Assembly (NCBI GenBank): GCA_907163375.1
Contig: CAJQUW010002996.1
Location: 1 to 64,000, forward strand
Length of the DNA: 64,000 bases
Direction of reading: 5' to 3'
Origin: Prostheceraeus crozeri
Taxonomy: Eukaryota; Platyhelminthes; Polycladida; Euryleptidae
The notes beneath the pieces are model-generated. The model saw only the letters and a program-made list of their open reading frames with translations, had not been told where the DNA came from and made no database searches. This document shows, in pieces, positions 43,840 through 55,309 of the stretch. The position numbers were made by a program, and so were the translations under genes. Every line of letters begins with the position of its first letter. Within the stretch, counting starts at the first letter, position 1.

Positions 43840-46800
43840 CACTGGGTGGTCCCATTGAAACCACACCAGGTTCATCACAACCCGTAGACCAAGTCCAATC
43901 CGAAGTTCTCTGGGACGAGTTCCAATTGGTTGGATTTGGGAGATGGAGATCTATTCCACAGGATTGATACATATTGAGCTCGAAGGATCTTTTGTCGCAA
44001 GGTTCGCCAGCAATGGCCGGAAGTAGGGCGGGGTTTAACCTTTTCACGTTGGACGAGAGGGGTAAGACGTCCTGTAAATGAATACGGATTTTTAAGTTAT
44101 TCCAAGAAAGAATTCCTTCTCAAAGTGATTTCATAGTCTATAGCATTTGTGTAATTTTAATATTCTTTGAGAGGATGTACTGTTGAGTTAATGCCAAGGA
44201 AGTAAGACATGTATATAGATAATATATTTATTATTATATATATATCTATATTATATATATATTATATATATATAACTATAAAATATATATATATATATTT
44301 TATGTTTAAAAATAATATATATATACCAGTTCATATCGGTCTATTGAAAAGATTTATAAAATATTCAATTACCTGATGAAAATTGTCCAGTCAATCGACG
44401 ATAAACAGCGTTATCGAGCTTATTCAATATCTGCAAATGAGGGATGACCGTATAATTGGCACAAAATGAAGGAGGAAACTAACCCTTCATAATCCGGCTC
44501 TTTCTGTTTGTTGAAAGCTGAATAAGGGCAGAGGACAATTTCTACGACCTCTGACTCGTCTTTTTCAACTAAAATCTAATGCTTTTTCGATTTTCCCTTG
44601 TTAAAAAAGGAAGAAGTCACGTCTGACCCGGTAAGTGCATGAAGAGCTAGGAGTGCGGAAGTTTAACCTTGTCTCCTTCCTTCAAGGGCTTGCAGCATAT
44701 ACTAGATATGTCAATAAATCTTCTATTGGAAGGAAGATTCAAAAATCCATGATCAATTTAGATATGGCATCATTTGCTCCACTGCCAATTTCCAAAAGAA
44801 GAATGAAGACATCTGTGTCAGTTGACTTATTAACAGCAACTTTCCAGACAAAGTTGAAGCATGGAATATGATGCGTAGTGTCCTGCCTCCACATGGTTTC
44901 CCCTTGGAGAGAACATTGGATGATCGTTGAGTCAAACTCTTATTTTGCTGTCAATCTGGTATATCTTGATACAAACACCACCGTGTGATACAAAAAGGGA
45001 TTTTCTTCTCGAAAAAACATCTGTATTCCTGTTTTTTCCATTCAGAACCATTAAAAAATCAACCAAAGAATCTTTGAAGCTGCCATTCTTTAAAAGATTT
45101 GACATCATCTGTAAAGGACTTTGGTCAGGTCCAAGAATAGAATGAGGTCGATTAAAACTCTCGCTCTTCTTCCTCCTTTCACTCTCCTTCAAGGATGTGT
45201 CAAGGTAGGTATCAAAGAGAAGATGAATTTCAGTACCCTGAGATTTCATCACCGTGGATAGCAACTCTTTAGCAATTGCAACCGTAAGGTGCGGGATCCC
45301 TTCATATTTGGTAAGTGGACTCTCAGCAGGTGCCCACCATCGATTAGTGGGTCCACGTACTATATCAGTTTTTTGGCTTCACAATCAATATGGGAAATGC
45401 TCTTTCTCTTCTAAAGTTTTCAGAAGAACTGCTTTAGAAGTACGTAAAGGAGAGCCATCAGAGTGAGCTAAAGACAGAGGGACATCAGTGAGTGGATACG
45501 AAAGAAGATATTTCATATCAACAAAAGAATAGCTTTGACTTGCAAGTAGAACCACATCCTCCCGAAAACATCCAACAATATCTCTACAGTGTCGAACCGA
45601 TCCTACGCAATTCTCTGTATTTCACATTCTCTTTGGAGAAATTCTGCACCTTCAGTCGCTTCAGTGGTTGTAGGAATCTTTTCTGGTCGCGCTCGCAATT
45701 CCTGCAGAAAGATTTTTCTTTGCTCTTCTCCCCGCGATAATGTATCGGTTAGGTACTTTTGCGTTTGTAATGACGCTGTTTTTCCGGTTACGACGTTCAC
45801 CAAACTCGACTTTGGTATTTCATCGAAAATGGGTTGCAAGTCTGTATAATTGCATCAATGAGTCTCGACAAATCATCGTTATCGCGTTTTATGCGATGGG
45901 GACAGTTTTGCTTAGATGGATCGTGAGATGAATTCAAACCTAAAAATAGCTTCAATTCAGAAACAGCGAAACCACGCTGAGCAGATGTCAAACACCAACG
46001 TCTGACTGCATCTTTGGAGTTGGCAAAAGCAACAATGCCCGCTGCTTTGGATGACGCATTTTTATTAACAGTTTGCTCCAAACATAAATCAATGGATGTC
46101 CTGGAAAAATGTTTGGGTGTACGCCTTATAGAAAAAGCACCCATTTCTAATAGTTCCTTGCATCGACTAGGCATGTCACCAAGTTTTTGTTGAAATAATG
46201 CGCTCCAACGCGCCATAGTTTGGCCTGTTCAGAGCAAAAAATACGTTCATGACATTAGAAGAACAGATAGAAACCCATCAACATCATTCATTTTGATGGA
46301 TTTCTGAAGCTGTCTATATAAACGATTTATCAAGTAAATGTAAATGCCCCAAAACGCCGGCGTTGAACCGTATCATCCTTCAAGGACATCACACAAGAAA
46401 GTGTCATAGAGGCGCATAATTCGTAAGAAATCATCGTTATTCTGCAGATACTCTTCCATATCGGATTCATAACTGTCGGAAATGTTTATCAATGACTGCA
46501 CATCAGGGAAATCAGTTTGTTGGAGAACCTCGGACTGGAAACGTCGGAATAGAAGAGACTCCATGGCTGTGGCAAGCAGCTGGTGAACACGTGTACATCT
46601 GTTATAGAATTTTCCACGAAGAAAACCAGGAAGGCGATCCCTCAGCAAAAATCCCAGCCTGAATAAGAAGATATTCTACACCACAATCTGCTATGTATGT
46701 TCCTAGTGCTCCAAAGTACGCAAGCTCGAGATGGAAACATCCTAGCAAAATGAGAACTTTGTCAAAGATTGGTTGTTCCATCGCTTGTATAGTGTATGCC

Positions 46801-48900
46801 TTCAGGGCAATGGCCAGGTCATATGTTACAATCGCATATTCTTGATTGGTTTCATTCGCAACTTCTAGGCTACGCTTTAGCGTTTCACGAACAACGTCAT
46901 TTTGGGTGGGCGACTTCAAAATTGGTTCCATGTATCTTACTTTCTGTTGAGGTAGGAAATCTCTAACATAGGTTGAATAAAATCCAAAGAACATGGGGGG
47001 AGAAAAAACTGAATGTCTGAAGGAGCCAATAAAAGACCAATACTTCTAGTGGAATATCTTCACGTTCTAGAAAACTTAAGACAAGTTTTGCCTTTTGGAC
47101 GGGTTTCACAAATGGAGTCAGCGCTCTATCTGATCCTTGACATCGTCTCCGTTTTTCGGGACATGTCATGGACTCATTCTCATGTGAATGATCTCCCTGA
47201 TCTTGGTTCTGATAACAAATACCGAATGTAGCATGAAATGTTCCTCTTCCGTCAACAGTCTCAATCTGAGCGTCAAAGTTTATCCCATGCTAAACCTGTA
47301 GCCAAGTTTGGCAGAGTCTGTAAACCATCGGGAGTCTGTTTGTCATTTTTTGCAATTGTATACAGCGAATTCGCTTTCTATCTGCTTTACCTCCGAGTAA
47401 TTAATTGAGTGACCAGCTCGATTGAGTAATTGCACAACAGTCTTAGATCCAGTGAGACTGCTAATACCTAAGCCAAAATTGATATTTTTCCATGGTTTCA
47501 CGCTGCCGTGACTGGTGCTGTCAAAATACAACATCAGAAGCAAGAGAACTAACTTTACAGTCTATGTCACCACTAGTACTTCTTACTCCATCAATCAGAT
47601 GTTTGAAAAAAATAGACTAACTCAGGTGGAATGTCGGCTGCCGCTCGCTTCAAAGAATCAACAGTGGTAGGGGTAGGGTAATTTTGTAACTTGCAATTGC
47701 AATATTAGAGCACGCAATTTCAAAGCAACACTTCGTAACTCAACCTATGAATTGATAGCTTTTATCACCGAAGAACATCATCTTAGCGTCTTCGAGACTA
47801 ACATTTGCATTGTGAATTAGCATGCCATCGCGCTTACTAGAAAAGAAATTGTGATTTCATCCCTGAATTTCTTTTTGATTTTTTCAAGGAGGGCACTTTT
47901 TCTATATAACTCAATATCATCTGAATTTCCCCCTAAAGAAAATGAACTCAGATGTATAATTGCTGTAAATTGATGAACAGGAAAGAACATTATTATATCG
48001 TAAAATTTCATCGGTAATAAAGTCCTTCAATTTTTCAAATGCTATTTCGTGGAACTTGCGCGTACTGGGCATCGAACTATCTGGGGCAGAGTTTTCTGTA
48101 ATCTTGACAAATTTGCGACGACAGGACGGATGGTAATGTGCTTCTTGAGCTAAAAGATCTCCGCCTGAATTGAGAATGCCGAGAACACGCCGTGAAGCTT
48201 CAGTGTCTTGCATACGAGCTGCACTTTCAATCCTTGCGCAAGCATCAAAGGTGGAGCAGGCAGATAGATTCTCAAAACATCCGTTGTAATATTTGCGACT
48301 CTTATTGCAAATCAGACAGCATTTCTCAAGAACTCCTCTATTTGTCGTTACAGGGAATGGTATTTTGCGAGCGAGTAGGCCTGTCAGAAGTACTTTTCCT
48401 CTGAGGTGTATCTGACAAAATCTTAGGTCTTTTTACAGCCGTGAATCTTCTCAAGCATGAAGAGTGATAACAATCAACTGAGGGATGGTGCATCACTACA
48501 TAGCTGATTCTTGATGTGGCTTCACGGAAATGAGTCTCTCGTAAATTCCGATCTCAATGAGCCGCATTTCTAATATTATTCCAGAAACTGCTTTGAAAAC
48601 ATTTCAGTGATTCCGATGAGGATTTCCTACATATAATACACCTATTTTCTAGAACGTCGCTATTGATGCTCATATTGCCTAGCGACTGCTGAAAATTTGC
48701 TGAGTAAAAAAAGTTTGTAAATAGCACGTGCTTTTCGTAGACTGTTAGCCTTAGTAACGCTTGAATGAATACATCATTAAAACAGCAGAATTCCATTTGC
48801 TCAAAATTGAGGATATTCTTTAATTTTACCAGTTTCATGTGCATAGTTCCAACATGCCATGCTGCATTCATCACACTCAATACACAATTATTATGAGCAT
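43840..48900 (-). pseudogene. Remnants of Academ-type transposase with zinc finger and XPG nuclease
   Basis: Read on the minus strand in order. CIICRKSSSES near 48.65 kb. CCLICNKS, then EAHYHPSCRRKFVK near 48.3-48.1 kb: a Cys8-like finger. NFGLGISSLTGSKTVVQLLN at 47.45 kb. EYAIVTYDLAIALKAY and LLGCFHLELAYFGALG at 46.8 kb. MRLYDTFLCDVLEG at 46.4 kb. GAFSIRRTPKHFSRTSIDL, then LEQTVN at 46.1 kb. LLFDTYLDTSLKESERRKKS at 45.2 kb, the XPG-like active-site stretch. A C-terminal piece with TWSTGCDEPG lies near 43.9 kb. Stops and frame changes separate these pieces; some gaps may be introns. Confidence 0.65.
44219..44325. repeat. (TA)n microsatellite
   Basis: About 105 bp of almost pure TATA/ATAT with a few interruptions, inside the Academ-like element between its last coding pieces. 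Confidence 0.85.
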
Positions 48901-48901
48901 G

Positions 48902-49976
48902 CAAGTGTCTTTTTTCTGTATGAGATATGTTGATTACACCGAATTATATTAAGGCTGTGGCTGGAGCTTGTCGCCAATAGGATACAGAATCATAACTTTG
49001 TTTGCGTAAATCAACGATGAAAGTGAAGTTACTGTGACGTGAAAACTCATCCATCTTCGTACCTGTCCGACCGGCAGCAGGCTGTATAGCATCACGGAAA
49101 CACAGACAGTCTGTAGTGTACTCCACTGATGCAGCGTCATGCAGTGCTCTATTATATTCAAAGATCAAATTACTTACCTAGGCACGCAGTCATGGGATGG
49201 GGCGAGAAATTGTAGCAAATGTTTTATGATAGGTCGTGAAAAACAACAATTTGCCGGTAACGTGTATTTGTGAACAGGAGATGCCGTTTGTTTGTATTTA
49301 TAGAAGCAATATTTTCTTGGAGATGATATTTTTAATTTTTATCATATGTTCTTGATATATGTTGTAAACTAACATACAAAATTTAGTTTTACAGCGATAA
49401 AAAGCTCTTAAGTGTGCTTGTCACACCCATTCCAAAGGCAGTATATCAATGTAAGGTCAGTTCTTTCATTTTGATGATGTATGTGAAGCGTGGAATATTT
49501 TTCATCAACAAATTGATTGTTTCATCGAAAAATGGGCATTTTCGCATGTTTTAAGTGTCTGTTTGCAATTATGCAACTAGCTAGATGTCTGTTAGGGTCT
49601 TCATGAAAAATACTAGGCACTGCGCTTTTTATCTTTTGTAATCTTTTGTTCTACTCCGATCCTGCAAAACCGGTATATTTCGACGGTGCTTCGAGGTGTC
49701 TGTTAAGGATTTTACCAAATTCCTACGTGTCTGTTATTTTCTGTTCATAAATCAGCTGAGCTTTTGGCTTGTACATGAATAGAGGACTTATGCTACCTCT
49801 TCTCATGTATTTTGAGGTAGTTTTCGGGAGTTAACATGGGCCTGTACTAGACAGGTGCAAATGACTGACATCGGCAGACGTTGTGATCTGAACTCCTCTC
49901 TGTATAGCAAACTCGTCTGAGCATGAAAAATTTACTACCTCGTTCCCTGCACATCTTTGCGCTGGCTCCCGGACTA
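48902..49976 (-). repeat. Right terminal inverted repeat of the Academ-like element
   Basis: About 1,075 bp, the partner of the left arm. The inner end is near AGTGTCTTTTTTCTGTATGA and the outer end is GGCTCCCGGACTA. Divergence between arms is far above that of the young elements in this window. Confidence 0.8.
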
Positions 49977-51405
49977 ATTGTAATTTAGCACTTCAATAAT
50001 TAGATGTGTATCAGGCTATAGGTCTACTTATGCTATAGCATTAATATTTGGATGACAAATAATTGAAAAAGTTTTTGAAACAGTTTAACATGCGTCAAGA
50101 CCTAAAAATTCTATTTTCAGGACCGCAAAAAGTTTAGGTGGATAATGTTTTTATCAATTTCGACAATTATTATTGCTATTCGATTTCTGCTTAAGTTGTA
50201 TAATTTTTCTATTGTTTCTTAAAGATGCATCCATCAAGGAAACATGTTTAAATAGGTCATTATTTCCATTTTAATTTACATTGAATTGAAAACCTGTAGC
50301 TATTGCCTGTGGTAATTACTTATTTCAGAATTGCCACATTAAAAAATACCATCAATTTGATATTTCGAGTCGTTTAAGAAAAATAATCAAGCACACAAAA
50401 GGTATAAATGCTACACCACGAACTACACGTTGTATACGGCTACATGCACACCGTATAATTATGCGCACAAGACTAGTTTTGTGTTAAAGCCCTACAATGG
50501 GTTTAGTTGTGCAATTTAATCAATAATTCTTCATGCTTTACGACAAGTATAAAACAATCAAAATGCAAACTCATTGCTACTCTTTCATCTGAATTTGTGT
50601 TGACTTATTACACATTATGCTTCGCACTTTTCAATATTATTGTAGGCCTATAGGTATTATGGTCACATGTTTGCTGTATGCCCATATGTCACCATGAATT
50701 ACTTGAAGAGATGTCATATAAATAGTAGAGACAAGAGGATATTATGTGTGTATGTGTTTGTAGATTGTGTTTTTAAACAAACTGTTTGGATATCAAAATA
50801 AATTTACATGTATCAATTTTATAATCAAAATTCAAGCGCTCCTGAATATCTTCATCGCATGAACTGTTGAAAAAGCGGTCGGCAATAGGCTACATACTCC
50901 GTTTTTATTTGCAGATCACATTTTTCTAAAAAAAGTTAATTGAATATCAGAATGAAATTGATAAATACTACGAGTATTGATTAGAAAATTATTAATAAAT
51001 TGATAGTGATCACAATTTGGTCACTCCTGAATTTCTTCATTTGCTATCAAAATTCCTGTGAATATCGCATGCCACATTGTCAAAGATTAAATGATCCAAA
51101 AGCAATTTTCTTAATTATCTTTACTATAACACCCAATATTACTATAAATGATTTCTCCTTTAAAACTTTGAGTAGGCCTACCATGGAATGTTAATTGAGG
51201 GTAGTTCAGTTTGATAATTCTGCTATTGCACATCAGCACAGAAGTTGTCTTCTTTTTACAGGTGTTGATTGCTGAGGCTGTGCAAGCTCGTCTTATCTGT
51301 GCATCGATGACTCAATACCTGACAAACGTTCGGCTGTTTTTCTGTCTTGTTATTTGAGCTAATTAGCCCCGAAAGCTACTGGAATTTTATTTACCCATTA
51401 GTCTC
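49977..51405. other. No gene seen
   Basis: AT-rich intergenic sequence. It holds two TAGGCCTA palindromes (50643, 51173) but no recognisable gene or repeat. Confidence 0.4.
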
Positions 51406-51496
51406 TCATACTCGCAACGTCCAAGTGATCATCAGATTCGGACAACCGCCTTGTGATCCAACCAAAGATGCTATTGAGTGACCTCGCATCATCGCC

Positions 51497-51874
51497 TCAA
51501 ACTTCATTTGAGTAGTGAATGTTTCTCTTTTGAACTGTAACAGAGAAAGTGGTATCATCTCTATTCTTAAAAATGTGACTGATAACGGCGCGACGACGTG
51601 TTCGACTCGAAATGACAGTGTACCAGATGACATGAAATGCGCATTCGGGCTGTGGGCATGTTTTCTGTTTGGAGGGATTTTCAAATGAAGGATGATCAAA
51701 TCCGGATAGAGAAATTTCCCATATATGTTGATAAAAGTGATTTTCATCAAGATTATTTGTATCTGATCGTTCGATGTGTGCTACTATATAAACATCATCT
51801 TGTATGGTGGTAAAGCTTTCTTCATTTGCTAAATTCTTAGTGGATGAAAAATTGTGTTTTTGAAAGATGTCCAT
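51497..51874 (-). CDS. Unrecognised open frame of 125 codons
   Basis: The frame includes KTCPQPECAFHVIWYTVISS and a basic RTRRRA stretch. It is longer than chance frames around it and has even amino-acid use, but there is no start context, no neighbour and no similarity I know. A second frame (51406-51750) overlaps it and looks less protein-like. It may be an exon or part of an old transposon. Confidence 0.2.
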   Translation of the reverse strand: MDIFQKHNFSSTKNLANEESFTTIQDDVYIVAHIERSDTNNLDENHFYQHIWEISLSGFDHPSFENPSKQKTCPQPECAFHVIWYTVISSRTRRRAVISHIFKNRDDTTFSVTVQKRNIHYSNEV

Positions 51875-51879
51875 TGAAA

Positions 51880-52935
51880 GATGGCTCAGTTTTTGTAATC
51901 TCGATGAATATTATCCTACAAAGTAAAATTTTAGTAGGAATATTTTACCAAATGTATAGGCCTAACTACTGTTTTACTGCGAGGTTACTATTGTGCGGAA
52001 AGACGATCATGTCTGAAATTTGAATAAAGAACACTTACTTCAGCTTAAAGCACTATATTCTGTAGGCCCTATAGAATATAAAAAGAAGCGCATCGTGCCA
52101 TAATGTATTTGTTTTAATCAGAAGAAAGCTCCATAAGCTGAATGATTGTTTAATCGTTTTTTATTCAAATTTCAAATATCTTTTAACTATTACTCAATAA
52201 ACTGTGATGGCACCCTTGCGGTCGACAAGGCTGCATCAAGAAAATATCGAAAGAATATTTTCAGAGTAGCATTTTTCGAATAATCGTTTGCACTGCCATT
52301 TTATATAGGTTTGTTATCAGGGATCGCAATTTTCCGATTTTTTATTTACGAAATTAAACTAATGTAAATATTTCAAATTTACGCATTCAAACCCGGTTTT
52401 TCCCGATTTTCCGTTTTATGTAGGTCACCTTGTTTCATTTTCGTTTTAAGTCGCATAATCGTCACACAAGCAATGATCAGCAAAATTTAGAGCATGTAAG
52501 AGTTTATGAACCTCAAATATGAAACATTATCTTTTACAACTATTCTACCAATTCCCGGTCAAAACATTGCAAGATTAATTCACAATGCTGCTGCAAATTA
52601 CTTAATTGCATTTTTATATTCAATCACCATAATAGGTACGTGCCTAAATCAAGCGAAATTTCGTGCCCTACAGTTTACAGTGCGGAAATAGGATGATTTT
52701 ATGTGTTTAATGCATGACTCCATATTGCATGAAGCCCGATATTTTCAGCGGATGTTCTACGTGAGCTAGCAGTTTGTGATTCCAGTTTTATGTCATTTTT
52801 CTCATGGCAAATTACGTCATTGAAATGTAAATAGATATGCCTATCAACAATTGCGATATTTTCCTTACTTATATCGTTGAACGGGTAATGAGGATGAAAG
52901 GTTGAAAATCAGTTTAAAGAAGGTTTTATATTAAC
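51880..52935. other. No gene seen
   Basis: AT-rich sequence with a TAGGCCTA at 51957. No gene, repeat or RNA structure recognised. Confidence 0.4.
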
Positions 52936-52940
52936 AGAAA

Positions 52941-53126
52941 GTGGTTGATAAAACGTTGATCAACCCACTTTCTTCAACGTTTCTAAGTAACGTTGAATCA
53001 ACGTTATATCAGCGGCCAAAGCGTCACGATATCAACCATCCACCAACGTTGAATCAACCGTTTATCAACCAAAATCTCGTTGAATATCAACGTTTTTCCA
53101 CTGTTGATTCAACGTTATCTTTTTAA
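52941..53126. repeat. Cluster of AACGTTGAATCAACGTT palindromic units
   Basis: At least eight AACGTTGA or TCAACGTT words in about 185 bp, arranged as overlapping inverted units (for example AACGTTGAATCAACGTT). A weaker relative is at 39770-39850. Similar repeats are known in many animal genomes; no coding potential. Confidence 0.7.
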
Positions 53127-53129
53127 TTG

Positions 53130-53327
53130 GGATTCTATTGGTGTGTAGCTGCCTCGGCTGTGGAAGCAGTCAAAGCATCGCCTATCACAAAAAATCAGAA
53201 TTTTCAAAATTTTCAAAATTTTCATAAATTTCCAAAATTTTCCGATTTTTTCCAAAATTTTCCAATATTTTCCAAAATTTTCCATGGAAAATTTTGATTC
53301 AAAATTTTCCGGAAAATTTTCATCACT
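53130..53327 (+). mobile_element. hAT-type MITE, one terminus only
   Basis: Runs from TTCTATTGGTGTGTAGCTGC through repeated AAAATTTTCC-type units to the end TTTTCATCACTA. It is the terminal 200 bp of the MITE family, with extra AAAATTTTCC units near the end. Confidence 0.65.
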
Positions 53328-53639
53328 AACCATCGGTACCTGTGAGAAAATTAGTTGTTCGCAGGTTTTCTACAACTTGACTAACTGCTCTGTGTGACAT
53401 AAAGCACCTAGCTTTTATCAGATGTTCAAGATGGGAACAGATTATACATAAAAACAAAGGGCAATTAATATTTTTGAAATTTGGCACAACGCGTAACGGA
53501 CGCTCGCAATTTCAAACTAAAATTGTGACTCGGGAATTACTTCATTCGCTAATTAACCATCATAATCAATAAATCTCTTCAAATAAATCAAGCTTCAAAA
53601 TACTTCTATTCATCAAAAAGTATTTTTTCATCGAGGTTG

Positions 53640-54258
53640 ATGCTTACGTGACATTGCCCTTCAACGAAGATATCGGACAATGCGCCAGAAGTTTGAAGAT
53701 ATCATAGATATTCTTTTGCTCATCACAATCTTCAGTTTCCAAATATCACGAGTTTGCAATCTCTATATCTTCCAATATGGTCGCTCATGAATGCTGCGTG
53801 GACTGTGTGCCTATATTTCATCACATGTTCATCAACACATGGAGAAATTGCATCACTATGATCAACGCTGCATAATAAAGCTTAACTTTCAAGCTAACAA
53901 TTAGCAAACTCCAAGATGAAGTATATTATTTTTGCTCCAGATCTTTCACATTGCATGAAATTATACCCCTATTGTAAGGCAAGATTCACGTTATCCCAAA
54001 CGGTGTCTGTGTGATAATTAAAAATGCCCAAAATGTTCAAAAATCCGCGGACGGAACTCATATTGCTACGATCGCTTTAATCGAAATAGTGATGAAATCA
54101 AGAGTTTCAGACCCAATTTATTGGAGCGTAGGTGCCTCGGCAGTGGAAGCACTCAAATTATTGGGCCTATCAAAAAATCAAAACTTTCAAAATTTTCCAA
54201 AATTTTCCATAAATTTCCAATATTTTCCATAATTTTCCACGGAAAATTTTCATCACTA
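53640..54258 (+). mobile_element. hAT-type MITE, second half only
   Basis: Aligns with the interior and one end of the complete MITE (GACAATGCGCCAGAAG, CCAATATGGTCGCTCATG, TGTCTGTGTGATAAT) and ends TTTTCATCACTA at 54258. The other half is missing. The stretch before it (53485-53640) contains GTAACGGACGCTCG. Confidence 0.65.
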
Positions 54259-54261
54259 CGT

Positions 54262-54650
54262 GTATCTCACATTTCGAAACAATTCCGACTGTAATCTCTT
54301 TTGAGTTCATTTAATAAAATCGACAGTGTATGCACATTGGGATTTAATAAATGCGGAGTTAACTAACACCACTCTACCTAATATACCTACTCTATGACTG
54401 AATCTTTTGATATAAAAATTTCTATGTATACAGATACTTTTTTGAGTCGACACTACCTATATATCCCTACTCTATGATGAAGACTTTCATTATAATACAA
54501 TTCATGAAGTTCCCATGATAATCAGCTTGATTTCCACTTAGTTTGGATGCTTATTAGCAAATATTAATTCCTTTTGATATACAACTTGCTTCATACCAGG
54601 TCAACACTCTATCTACTATATCCTTGCTCTATGGTTTATTGCATTGCGGT
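54262..54650. repeat. Fragments of the palindrome-arm repeat family with boundary motifs
   Basis: Three boundary motifs of the CTACTCTATG/CTCTATGG type occur at about 54390, 54470 and 54640, separating short pieces that match 19430-20250 (TGAGTCGACACTACCTATAT, GAATCTTTTGATATAAAAAT, AAATGCGGAGTTAACT). The pieces look like nested or tandem truncated copies. Confidence 0.6.
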
Positions 54651-54920
54651 GCACAGCAAAAGTATACTGTGCACAAATCATTGAACTTTTTGAAGTTTGT
54701 TTAATTGCGTTGGAAATTTCACAGTCATATTTTTGTTCAATTGGAATTTTGTTTCAGTTAACCTGAAAAATTTTTAGTTTATCAGAGCATACACGAAGAC
54801 TGACTTTATCGAACTTCCGGACCATTATTCGGGCCACTCACACTCTGAGGCCTATTCTGCATTTAAATTTTAGAAGGTTAGTCTAATTCAGAATAGAACG
54901 GAAGCAGGGTTGCTATACGT

Positions 54921-55020
54921 CCGGATTTTTCGACAGAATCTGCTGATGTCCGGATTTTTTGACAAAATCTGCTGAAGTCCGGATTTTTTGTCAAAACCAT
55001 CAAATTTCCGGATTATTATC
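54921..55020 (+). repeat. Subterminal direct repeats, 29-bp period
   Basis: CCGGATT occurs at 54921, 54950, 54979 and 55008, exactly 29 bp apart, within units like GTCCGGATTTTTTGACAAAA. One such word is also in the opposite terminus near 60055. Arrays of this kind next to transposon ends commonly bind the transposase. Confidence 0.75.
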
Positions 55021-55309
55021 GAATCCATACTAGCGTTCGTCAGTTATTTCTTTACCCGTTGAAAATCATTCAACTACTTATTTTGGACTAAAGCTGATTC
55101 ATCCCTATCATTTTAGCCAACTGCTTTTTTCACAGACTGCTTTCTAGGGTCCAATTTGGGTAATTTTATGCATGCACTATGCTGTTGTCATAACAGTTTA
55201 CTTCTTGGATTTTCACAAATATATTTTGACTTGTCAATGTGTTTGCAAATTGTATTGTATAGAAGAATTCATTCTACCGTAAGTGTTCTTCAGAGGCAGC
55301 GCGGCCAGA

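Larger units (their letters stand above)
41998..49976 (-). mobile_element. Academ-like DNA transposon with 1.07-kb inverted repeats, decayed
   Basis: 7,979 bp. The ends are TAGTCGGGAGCCAGCGCAAA and its near complement (GCGCTGGCTCCCGGACTA), flanked by a possible 3-bp duplication ATT. The inverted arms run 41998-43062 and 48902-49976 with many substitutions. Between them the minus strand carries remnants of one large protein whose domain order (Cys-rich zinc finger, long unknown region, XPG-type nuclease core) fits the Academ superfamily, which makes 3-4 bp duplications. Frames are broken many times, so it is an old copy. Confidence 0.7.

Noticed and set aside
44635-45931. Several plus-strand frames in the Academ-like element
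   Set aside because: They are antisense to the XPG-type and C-terminal pieces of the transposase, which are recognisable on the minus strand.
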